From the NCBI GenBank assembly GCA_905236465.1, contig CAJOQA010000072.1, positions 1 through 10,132 of the forward strand: 10,132 nt of DNA. The letters run 5' to 3'. Position 1 is the first letter of the stretch, and each line of letters begins with the position of its first letter. This DNA comes from an uncultured Treponema sp. (GTDB taxonomy: Bacteria > Spirochaetota > Spirochaetia > Treponematales > Treponemataceae). Under the pieces are notes generated by a model. The model was not told the origin of the DNA, did not search any database, and worked only from the letters and a program-made list of their open reading frames with translations. The position numbers and the translations under genes were made by a program. Shown in pieces: positions 1-6,883 of the stretch.

Positions 1-2
1 TT

Positions 3-221
3 AAGATAGCAAGGGCAAAAAAAACTCTGAGCGAAGAAGAAAAAAAAGCCCTTAGGGGCGGGAAAAAATTCTACGCAGTTTTTGCCTTTTCCCTGATTCT
101 TATTATTTTGCCGATTTTAATTTATTTTGAAACCTTTGTAATGGTTGTTTTGTGTGCCTGTGCCCTTATAGGAGAATATATTGTTTTAAAAGATATGCTT
201 GACACAATTAAACAAAAGTGA
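3..221 (+). CDS. C-terminal part of a small membrane protein (5' end outside window)
   Basis: An open frame enters from the left edge and stops at TGA 219-221, giving 72 visible residues. It starts with a very basic stretch (KIARAKK, then EEEKKALRGGKK), followed by about 45 mostly hydrophobic residues that fit two closely spaced membrane segments (around FAFSLILIILPILIYF and FVMVVLCACALIGEY), and a short charged tail ending in KQK. This is typical of a small inner-membrane protein, but I do not recognise the family and the N-terminus is missing. The end of the gene also carries the -35 box of the tRNA-Cys promoter, so its last codons do double duty. Coding is supported by uninterrupted frame and sensible membrane topology only. 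Confidence 0.6.
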   Translation, partial: KIARAKKTLSEEEKKALRGGKKFYAVFAFSLILIILPILIYFETFVMVVLCACALIGEYIVLKDMLDTIKQK

Positions 222-227
222 TAATAT
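199..227 (+). promoter_or_regulatory. Promoter of tRNA-Cys
   Basis: A perfect -35 TTGACA (199-204), a 17-nt spacer and a -10 TAATAT (222-227; GATAAT at 220-225 is an alternative with a 15-nt spacer) place transcription start near 234, about 7 nt before the mature tRNA. The -35 box lies inside the last codons of the preceding membrane-protein gene. Confidence 0.6.
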
Positions 228-240
228 TCAACCATTCAAC

Positions 241-311
241 GGCGTCTTACCCAAGCGGTAAGGGAGTGGTCTGCAAAACCATTATGCAGCGGTTCGATTC
301 CGCTAGACGCC
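241..311 (+). tRNA. tRNA-Cys (anticodon GCA)
   Basis: A full cloverleaf can be drawn. The acceptor GGCGTCT (241-247) pairs with AGACGCC (305-311). The D arm has CCC/GGG (250-252, 262-264). The anticodon stem GTGGT/ACCAT carries the loop CTGCAAA with GCA at 273-275. The variable loop is TATGC, and the T arm AGCGG/CCGCT has the loop TTCGATT. The base after the acceptor (312) is T, the discriminator normally required by cysteinyl-tRNA synthetase. The CCA end is not encoded (313-315 are ACC), so it must be added after transcription. Confidence 0.97.
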
Positions 312-316
312 TACCT

Positions 317-353
317 AGCCACAGAAGGGTAAAACCTTTTTGTGGCTTTTTTT
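317..353 (+). terminator. Rho-independent terminator after tRNA-Cys
   Basis: AGCCACA (317-323) pairs with TGTGGCT (341-347), with a further inner AGGGT/ACCTTT-type pairing, and is followed by a run of T's (347-353). It lies directly behind the tRNA and only 28 nt before the next coding start, so the tRNA is probably a single-gene transcript. It leaves little room for a separate promoter for the downstream gene. Confidence 0.85.
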
Positions 354-381
354 ATCTTAAAATTTTGGAGTTTATCCTCGT

Positions 382-3357
382 ATGAAAAAGTTTCTTTCCC
401 TCCTCATTGTTTTTATAAGTTTTGTAAGCCTTTTATGGGCTAAGGACGGGCAGCTTTTTGGCTACAAAAACATTCATTTTATTTCAACTTCTTATTTTGA
501 TATAATTTTCCCAGAAGAAAGTAGGGAAAGTGCAGAAAACTTAGCACAAAAAGCAGATAAAATCTACATGGAAATTCTAGATGACTACTGCACTTCCAAA
601 GAGCTAGCCTCTCCCTTTAGAATTCCAGTTGTCATTACACCCGCAACAGACGTTTACAATGCCTACTTTACGAACGGAAACTTTAACCACATAGTTTTAT
701 TTGATACGGTAACAGAAGAAGACATGGCTGTTTTTTCTGACGACTTGACAGACACATTCCGCCACGAGCTGACCCATGCCGTTACCATTAACTTTAGGAG
801 CCCTGGCCTAAAAAAGTTTAACGATATTGTCGGAGACATCTATTCTTGGGGTCCCCTCTTAGGAATGACATCTTTTTTAAAAGAAGGAGCCAGTGTAAGT
901 CAGGAAAGCAAAGGTGGGCAGGGCAGACTTAATGACCCGTACTATTTGCAGATGGCAAGACAAGCAAAAATAAACGGAAACTTTCCCTCTTATGCAGATG
1001 TAACAGGCTCCCGCGATATTTTCCCAGCAGGCTCATCTGCTTATGGCTTTGGCGGACCTTTTACAGCCTGGCTGCAGGAAAAATACGGAATGCAAAAATA
1101 TGCGGACTTCTGGTATGAGGCCATAAACCGCCTGCACTTTACCTACAAGGGTGCATTTAAAACGACTTACGGTTTTTCTATTGCAGATGCCTGGGAAGAC
1201 TTTTATAAAAGCCTCTATGTTCCGCCAGTCGCAGGCGCTGATCCCCTAAAAGCCGGTAAGGCCTACGATTTTTTTTCTAACTCTGAAAAAAATTACTCTT
1301 CAAAAAACTCGTCAGGTTTTCGCTATACCTCCCTTACAGGTAGCAGCAAGGGCTTTGCCTACATAGAAAGCGCGACATCCTCCGTTTACTTTGTTGCCTA
1401 TGATGAAAAAGGAAACTACAAAAAAGCAAAAAAACTCTTTACTTTTAAAAATATAAATGAAATTTCCCTTTCTAATGACGGCAATTACCTAGCTGTAGGC
1501 TATTACGATGTAAACCACTTTAACTTAAAAAGACGAATCGCCATCTATTCGCTTAGCAAAAAAAAGTGGGCCTATTTAAATGAAAACTCTCTTAGTGATG
1601 CCTGTGTCCTAAAAGAAAATGACCGCTACCTTCTTGTAGCTGTAAAAACGCAGGGGCAAAAACAGACAATAGTTAGGTATAATATAGAAGAAAAGATGTC
1701 TCTTAGCAAAAGTGACTATGAAATTCCGCTAGACAAAGAGACTAAAGTTTTCGGACTTTGCCCTGTAGACGAAAAAGTTTCAATGCTTACCTTTACGGGG
1801 GGAAAATGGTCCATCAGGGAATACAAGGCAGATAAAACTTTTACAGAATATTTTCTCCCCCTAGAAAAAGCAGTTATCAGGGGACTTTCGCCAGCCTTTG
1901 ATGGTGAAAACAAGTACATATTTTCTTGGGCAGAAAAAGATGACCTGCCCCGTCTGGGCCTAATGGCAAAAGACGGGTCTTTTTCCCTACAAGCTGAAAA
2001 TATATCAGGGGGAATCTATTGGCCCCAGAAAATCGGTTCAGAAATCTTCTATAGCGGGTACTTTGTCAAGGATTACAAACTTTTAAGATTAAAAAAAGAT
2101 TGGCCGACACTTGAAAATCAAAAAACTGAAGAGATAGCAGCTGAAGAGGAAGCAGAAGCTGTTGAAAAAGAAGAAGATAACAAAGAAAATTCTTCTATAA
2201 CATACTTTGAATATGCCACAGCCCCCTGGAAAAAAATATACTATAACAGGGGAACACTCATCCCGTTTACAGAAGTTCCCCTCTACAGTGCAGACGGAAC
2301 TCTTGCAAATTCTATTATTTCACCTGGTGTTTCTTACCTAACGTCAAATCCTTGGGACGCTGACTTTATAACCTTAGGTGGCGGTTGGGATATGGCAGAG
2401 GCTGCAGGAGGCTTTATGCTTCAGACAAACGGAGGCTCTACAGCCCAAACATCTTTATTTGAATACGCAGATAAACTTTCCGTAACTTTTGATTCAGCAG
2501 GCTACAAGCAGTCTGCAAATACCCTTAATCTATCTAGCGGTATCAGCTTAGGCAGAATCTCCAGCTTAATTTTTTCTGAAGAAAATTTACTTATACACGG
2601 AAGGCAAACACTGAAAAAAGATATAGAGGATTCTGAAGAAGCCTTTGCTGAAAAAGAGAATAGCTATTTTTCTGATTTTATAGGCTACATAGAAAACTCT
2701 GACAACAACAAGTATCTTTCTATAATCAACAATGTAGGCTTAGCCTATTCCACAATAAGAAAAAAGGGACCTGGCTTCTTTTCTAAGGGGGGAATTAAAT
2801 TAGCAGCCATCTACAAGATACAAGCCATCAGCTTAGCAGAAGATTCCATTGACATGAATACCTACCAGTCGCTTTCGCCACAAGCAAATTTTAGGCTAAG
2901 CCGTCTTATTCCCATAAACTGCGCTTACGGCTTTACCTACAACTTGCCCCTCTCTTTAAGCGCAAGCCTTACCCCTGACGATGAGACTTTTGCGAAAGCG
3001 TCTATGGAAGCCCTGCTCTTTGCCCTTGAAATTCAAAAGGGACTTTCCTTTATGCCCCTGTATTTTAACAGAATAGCCGTTACCGCAGGTTACTCCGCCA
3101 AACTAGACTATAACAACGATTCCTTTGAAGTTTTTAAGATTAAAGAAAGAATAAAAGATGCTGATAAAGATGATTTTGAAGATTCAGTAAATCTTAGCTT
3201 ACTGCTTACGGGGGCACTCAACACCGGCATTTTTGCCTCTCCTTCAAGTGCGGTAACAGTGACATTTACACTTGCTTACAAACCGCACGTTGCCGAAGGA
3301 AAAAGTCGCATGGCCTTTGGATTAGGTCTATCGAGCCTGCTGAACAGTCTTAAGTAA
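382..3357 (+). CDS. Exported HExxH metallopeptidase with propeller and C-terminal barrel-like region
   Basis: A 991-residue exported protein. Residues 1-20 form a signal peptide (MKKF, hydrophobic core, cleavage probably after LLWA). Residues ~24-290 look like a gluzincin-type peptidase of the 'peptidase MA-like' kind: RHELTH gives the zinc motif H128-E129-x-x-H132, and E168 in KEGAS is a plausible third ligand. Residues ~305-575 contain repeated strand-rich units (for example INEISLSNDGNYLAVGYY, around 360) typical of a TolB/WD40-like beta-propeller. Residues ~579-607 are a Glu/Lys linker. The rest alternates aromatic, Gly and Ser residues as in an outer-membrane barrel. GGAG at 367-370 lies 11 nt before the ATG. 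I infer a cell-surface or periplasmic protease anchored in the outer membrane. The metal motif and export are visible; barrel and substrate are inference. No promoter is obvious between the tRNA terminator and the start. Confidence 0.85.
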   Translation: MKKFLSLLIVFISFVSLLWAKDGQLFGYKNIHFISTSYFDIIFPEESRESAENLAQKADKIYMEILDDYCTSKELASPFRIPVVITPATDVYNAYFTNGNFNHIVLFDTVTEEDMAVFSDDLTDTFRHELTHAVTINFRSPGLKKFNDIVGDIYSWGPLLGMTSFLKEGASVSQESKGGQGRLNDPYYLQMARQAKINGNFPSYADVTGSRDIFPAGSSAYGFGGPFTAWLQEKYGMQKYADFWYEAINRLHFTYKGAFKTTYGFSIADAWEDFYKSLYVPPVAGADPLKAGKAYDFFSNSEKNYSSKNSSGFRYTSLTGSSKGFAYIESATSSVYFVAYDEKGNYKKAKKLFTFKNINEISLSNDGNYLAVGYYDVNHFNLKRRIAIYSLSKKKWAYLNENSLSDACVLKENDRYLLVAVKTQGQKQTIVRYNIEEKMSLSKSDYEIPLDKETKVFGLCPVDEKVSMLTFTGGKWSIREYKADKTFTEYFLPLEKAVIRGLSPAFDGENKYIFSWAEKDDLPRLGLMAKDGSFSLQAENISGGIYWPQKIGSEIFYSGYFVKDYKLLRLKKDWPTLENQKTEEIAAEEEAEAVEKEEDNKENSSITYFEYATAPWKKIYYNRGTLIPFTEVPLYSADGTLANSIISPGVSYLTSNPWDADFITLGGGWDMAEAAGGFMLQTNGGSTAQTSLFEYADKLSVTFDSAGYKQSANTLNLSSGISLGRISSLIFSEENLLIHGRQTLKKDIEDSEEAFAEKENSYFSDFIGYIENSDNNKYLSIINNVGLAYSTIRKKGPGFFSKGGIKLAAIYKIQAISLAEDSIDMNTYQSLSPQANFRLSRLIPINCAYGFTYNLPLSLSASLTPDDETFAKASMEALLFALEIQKGLSFMPLYFNRIAVTAGYSAKLDYNNDSFEVFKIKERIKDADKDDFEDSVNLSLLLTGALNTGIFASPSSAVTVTFTLAYKPHVAEGKSRMAFGLGLSSLLNSLK

Positions 3358-5268
3358 AAGACGTGCCTTGTTGTGGTCAGGGTTTAAGTCCAAGGCATTG
3401 CGCAACTGGGAAATTGCATTTTGTAGCTCTTGCCTATAATAGTTTTCCTTGCCAAGCCGGTAAAGGGTTTCTGCCCTCAGTTCCCTGTCTAGTATACGGG
3501 GAACAGCGTTTGTAAGACAGTCAACTGCAAGGGCACTGTTAGCTGAAGCTGAATAGATATTAGCTAAATTTATATAAGCAAGAGCAACGCTAGAGCTTTG
3601 ACCTGCTGCATTCATAACAGGGTTACGAATAGAATAATTCTTTATAATATAATCATACAGTTTCATTGCATCTTCTATACGGCCTTCTTCCGTGTAAAAC
3701 CAGGCGGCAAACTCACATTCCCACAAATGCAATTCATCCAAATGATCACAGGGAACAAAGACGTCATCTTCCCCCTGACTATGGGCGGCTTGAAGGTACT
3801 TTTCAAATAACCTTCTTGCCTCATCATCAGCTCCATTTTCAAGTAAAGTAAGCAAAGAATACCGCATTATCTCTTCGGGGTAGAGATTGGTTTTCTCAAG
3901 GGCATTATGCTCTAGTAAAATCCAAATTCGCCCGGTCTTTTCCTTCTGAGAATCAGAGGGGCTGTCAGCAGAAAGCAGCTCTTCCCTAAGAACAATAAGG
4001 GCTGGTTTATCAAGCCCAGGGGCAGTTTCAATAGCACTTTCAATCTTCTTTAAAGCAAGAGAAGTTTCAATAAAGGGAATTGAATCAATATACTGCATCT
4101 CTAAAGTTCTAAGACCTGCCTTGCGCAAATCCTGGCTAAGATAGTCCTCATTTATCCGCTTCTTGCAGGCAAGTGCATACTCAGCATAGGCAGCCAAAGC
4201 AGGCTCATAGTTTGGAAAAAGAGAGACAACAGAAGAAAGCCTCTGGTACTCTAAGAAGGGGTCTGCCTGTTTTTTTGAATAGAGGGCAGAATTTACATAA
4301 AGCGACGGCAAGATTTTTTTTATGCGGGAACTTGAAGAAAGAACCGTAGGCCTAGAAGAAAAAGATTCTATTAAAGAAGCCCTAATTCTTTCACTATCCA
4401 AATCTTCGCCAAGAATATAGTAGTTATCAGCCTCAAGGGCATCATGCTCTACCTTGCTTTCAAAATTTCCAATCTTTTTATCACCCAAGACAAGGGCCTG
4501 CAAACTTTCCGCATACCGGCCAGCATCATAAAAAACAAGTCCCCAAAACAGAGACTCATCCAAGCTGTCTACTTGATTAGGATAGGCTTCACAAGCCTTG
4601 TCAAAAAGCCCCTCGTTCATTTGCAAGACAGCGGCATTCATAGCCCACTTGGCAATACCTGTAGATCTAAAGGCATCCATATAAATTGTAGCAAAGCGGC
4701 TGTCATAAAAAACATCAAATTTTTTCCCATCATCTACTTCTTCAGCCCCTTTCCTTTTACTGCTAAAGAAACTTAAAATTGAAGAAAAGAAAGATTTTTT
4801 TTCGGCAAATAATTCATCAGCTGACTTTTGACTTTCCAAAGCATATTTAAGAAAAGCTTCAGCATAAATAGAAGAATAGCTACCGGAAGAAAGGTGAGCT
4901 GATACAGACAAGGCTTCTTCAGTTCTATTTTGATTTATTAAAAAGTAGGAATAGACAGCCAGCAAGGCATCCTGTCCCTTATGTTTTTTTAAAGCTTTTT
5001 TAAGAATTTTTTCAGCATTACCATTTTCCCCAAGTGTTGCATACCGCTTGTAGATGCCGATAAAATCATTTGGAGCTACAGCCAACTTCTCAGTTTTTTT
5101 GAGCAAAGTCATTGCCCCTTGCGTGTCTCCCTGACTTATCAGGATATCAACAAAGCCTAGCTCTGTAGCAATAGCAGAACCCTCAGAATGGGAAGAGCAA
5201 GAATCAAAAAAAACTGCTCCGGCAAGGGCAAAGAGGATAATAAATAAAGAAATTCTAAACTTTTTCAA
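3328..5268 (-). CDS. TPR-repeat lipoprotein (TTG start proposed)
   Basis: A large exported helical-repeat protein. The frame stays open to an ATG at 5334, but the first 22 residues from there merely read through the end of nusB. A TTG at 5266-5268 begins a far better lipoprotein signal: LKKFR, a hydrophobic core (ISLFIILFALAGAV), then FFDSC with Cys24 as the lipidated residue and a Ser-rich tether. That gives about 646 residues. The rest is alpha-helical tetratricopeptide-like, clearest at the C-terminus (about the last 45 residues, LYRLGKENYYRQELQNA and DLNPDHNKARLLL) and near the N-terminus (ISQGDTQGAMTLLKK). It overlaps the nusB stop by 14 nt, suggesting coupled translation; AAGAGA and GGAG lie just upstream of TTG but are not ideally spaced. 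A periplasmic scaffold or envelope-assembly role is likely; partners unknown. Its 3' end overlaps the converging peptidase gene by 30 nt. Confidence 0.8.
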   Translation of the reverse strand: MKKFRISLFIILFALAGAVFFDSCSSHSEGSAIATELGFVDILISQGDTQGAMTLLKKTEKLAVAPNDFIGIYKRYATLGENGNAEKILKKALKKHKGQDALLAVYSYFLINQNRTEEALSVSAHLSSGSYSSIYAEAFLKYALESQKSADELFAEKKSFFSSILSFFSSKRKGAEEVDDGKKFDVFYDSRFATIYMDAFRSTGIAKWAMNAAVLQMNEGLFDKACEAYPNQVDSLDESLFWGLVFYDAGRYAESLQALVLGDKKIGNFESKVEHDALEADNYYILGEDLDSERIRASLIESFSSRPTVLSSSSRIKKILPSLYVNSALYSKKQADPFLEYQRLSSVVSLFPNYEPALAAYAEYALACKKRINEDYLSQDLRKAGLRTLEMQYIDSIPFIETSLALKKIESAIETAPGLDKPALIVLREELLSADSPSDSQKEKTGRIWILLEHNALEKTNLYPEEIMRYSLLTLLENGADDEARRLFEKYLQAAHSQGEDDVFVPCDHLDELHLWECEFAAWFYTEEGRIEDAMKLYDYIIKNYSIRNPVMNAAGQSSSVALAYINLANIYSASANSALAVDCLTNAVPRILDRELRAETLYRLGKENYYRQELQNAISQLRNALDLNPDHNKARLLLKTVQQAR

Positions 5269-5689
5269 GCTCCGTCTCTTTACGAATATTGTCCAAAACT
5301 GCATTAATGAATTTAAAGGCATCGTCAGAGCCATATTTTTTTACAATAGCAATGGCCTCGTCTATAACAACAGTTGCAGGTGTTTCCTTTTGGTAAAGAA
5401 TCTGGAAAACGCTAATCCTTAAAACTGCCAACGAAACTTTATTAACACGGTCGAATTCCCATTTTGCGGAAAGATGCTTCTTGATTTTTTCATCAACTTC
5501 AGCAATATGATTTATTGTTCCAGCAATAAGAATACGGGCAAAATCGTTACTATCAGTATCGGCAGAATTTCCCTCACCTTCACTGTTATTTGCCCATTCA
5601 AGTTTTAATAATTGTTCAAGGGGCTCCTTGCCCATATCGTATGAGTAAAGAGCCTGAAAAGCTAATATGCGACTTTTTCTGCGAGACAT
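5255..5689 (-). CDS. nusB: Transcription antitermination factor NusB
   Basis: A 144-residue all-helical protein of normal NusB length (about 130-150). Family hallmarks are visible: the N-terminal RRKSRILAFQALYSYDM (the arginine-rich 'R..A.QALY' start), a middle segment with DEKIKKHL then W, the core VNKVSLAVLRISVFQILY, the helix TPATVVIDEAIAIVKKYG, and the closing FINAVLDNI. NusB, with NusE (ribosomal protein S10), binds boxA RNA in rRNA leaders and keeps RNA polymerase processive during rRNA transcription, acting in the cytoplasm. A short acidic insert (EGEGNSADTDSND) sits between helices. It starts 12 nt after the stop of the upstream parvulin-like gene, with only a weak ribosome binding site (GGGTAG), and overlaps the downstream lipoprotein gene, all consistent with one operon. 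Confidence 0.95.
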   Translation of the reverse strand: MSRRKSRILAFQALYSYDMGKEPLEQLLKLEWANNSEGEGNSADTDSNDFARILIAGTINHIAEVDEKIKKHLSAKWEFDRVNKVSLAVLRISVFQILYQKETPATVVIDEAIAIVKKYGSDDAFKFINAVLDNIRKETELEKV

Positions 5690-5701
5690 AAAGCTACCCG
5701 C

Positions 5702-6799
5702 TTACCAGCTTAAGAGCTTAGTCAAAGCGTCACCCGTCTTTTTGCGGTCAACGTTTTCCTTTGTATCAAGGCTCTTTACAAGTGCCTGTGCCGCCACCTG
5801 TAAAGCCTGGCTCTGCTTGTTGTTAGTAAGATTTCCCTTAATATATTCGTAAACTGTAACATTTGTTTCGGGTTGAACCAAATCACTTATTCCAAGCATC
5901 TTAGCATCGTACTTCTTTAAGATAGAATAGAACTGGTAGTTTGTTGAGGCATCGATAAGCTCACTGGTATAACCAACCTTCTTTTCAAAAAGCTCGTTCA
6001 AGTTGTCCATTGTCCACCCCTGCATACGGGCAGTTTGGGCATTTTTATGAACTAAGATTTCTCCGGCCTGGTAGGCTTTTCCGTTATCTGAAGCGGCAAT
6101 CATTTCTGACCTTTTTGCCTGATTTTTAGAAATCTGGTTCATCATATCCGTTGCTTTTTTCTTAGCAGCTTCAGCATCATTTCCTTTTGGAACTGCAACA
6201 AGGAAAAGTTTCGCCATATCATCCCAAACAAGAGAGGCTTTATTAAGCTCGTAGAAGTCACGGATTTCTTTATCTGTAGCTGCAATATTCTTTACCTCTG
6301 CCCCCTTTTTAGCAAAGATATACTGTTGAACCATGAGCTGCTCCTTTACCTGGTTCTTATATTCAGCAACAGTCATGCCGGTCTGTTCCTTTATATACTC
6401 TGAAAGTGACTTACCGGTAGCCTTTTTACATTCTTCTTCAAGCTGGGCTTCCGTAACGTTTTGATTGCCTCCCTGATTGAAAAGCCCTACAAAGGCAGCG
6501 GTTACCTGAGTGTCTGTAACAGAAAGGCCTTCCTTAGCAGCCTGCTGAGCTATCAATTTATTTGCAATCATGCTTTCAAGCATCTGCTCACGCATCTTGA
6601 CCTTCTGTTCAGAAGTCATATTAACGCCATAGGCCTGATACTGCTTTTCAGTTACACTTACGTGAGCCTTAAGCTGTTTTAGGGTAATTGTTTCAGATTT
6701 ATTTAATTTTACAACTGCCAATGGTTGCAAATCGCTCTGAGCAAAAGCAACACCAGCTAGTGCCAACATAATAGATATTCCGATAGCAAAACGTTTCAT
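5702..6799 (-). CDS. Exported SurA/parvulin-like peptidyl-prolyl isomerase or chaperone
   Basis: A 365-residue exported protein. It has a signal peptide MKRFAIGISIMLALAGVAFA with cleavage before QSD. Residues ~30-185 resemble the helical SurA/PrsA N-terminal chaperone domain, including QMLESMIANKLIAQQAAKEGLSVTD (around 72-96) and a following EYKNQVKEQLMVQQYIF helix. Residues ~190-290 would be the parvulin domain (DDMAKLFLVAV...GEILV...GWTMDNLNELFEKKVGYTSELIDASTNYQFYSILKKYD), but many family positions are poorly kept, so activity may be weak or lost. Such proteins help fold outer-membrane and lipoproteins in the periplasm. By position next to alaS it corresponds to the T. pallidum protein I recall as basic membrane protein Tpn39b (TP1016). 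AGAGG (6809-6813) is a good ribosome binding site 9 nt before the ATG. It lies 84 nt after alaS and 12 nt before nusB. Confidence 0.85.
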   Translation of the reverse strand: MKRFAIGISIMLALAGVAFAQSDLQPLAVVKLNKSETITLKQLKAHVSVTEKQYQAYGVNMTSEQKVKMREQMLESMIANKLIAQQAAKEGLSVTDTQVTAAFVGLFNQGGNQNVTEAQLEEECKKATGKSLSEYIKEQTGMTVAEYKNQVKEQLMVQQYIFAKKGAEVKNIAATDKEIRDFYELNKASLVWDDMAKLFLVAVPKGNDAEAAKKKATDMMNQISKNQAKRSEMIAASDNGKAYQAGEILVHKNAQTARMQGWTMDNLNELFEKKVGYTSELIDASTNYQFYSILKKYDAKMLGISDLVQPETNVTVYEYIKGNLTNNKQSQALQVAAQALVKSLDTKENVDRKKTGDALTKLLSW

Positions 6800-6803
6800 A
6801 TAA

Positions 6804-6813
6804 CTTTTCCTCT
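6804..6813 (-). promoter_or_regulatory. Ribosome binding site of the parvulin-like gene
   Basis: Read on the minus strand this is AGAGGAAAAG, with the AGAGG core 9 nt before the ATG at 6797-6799. It is the clearest Shine-Dalgarno site in the minus-strand operon and fixes the start, which also begins the signal peptide. Confidence 0.7.
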
Positions 6814-6829
6814 GTAACTAAAGTTTAGA

Positions 6830-6849
6830 GGCAAGACAAGCGCCCTGCC
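6830..6849 (-). other. Hairpin in the alaS/parvulin-like intergenic leader
   Basis: On the minus strand GGCAGGGC pairs with GTCTTGCC across a GCTT loop (8 bp, two G-T pairs). There is no T-run after it, so it is not a standard terminator. It could be a processing site or mRNA-stabilising stem between alaS and the next cistron; this is inference and the hairpin could be fortuitous. Confidence 0.3.
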
Positions 6850-6883
6850 CTTTATTAATTAAAACAGCCTGTTATGAAAAAGG

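Noticed and set aside
354..381. Promoter for the metallopeptidase gene
   Set aside because: The 28 nt after the tRNA terminator contain no convincing -35/-10 pair. Expression may depend on read-through or a promoter overlapping the terminator.
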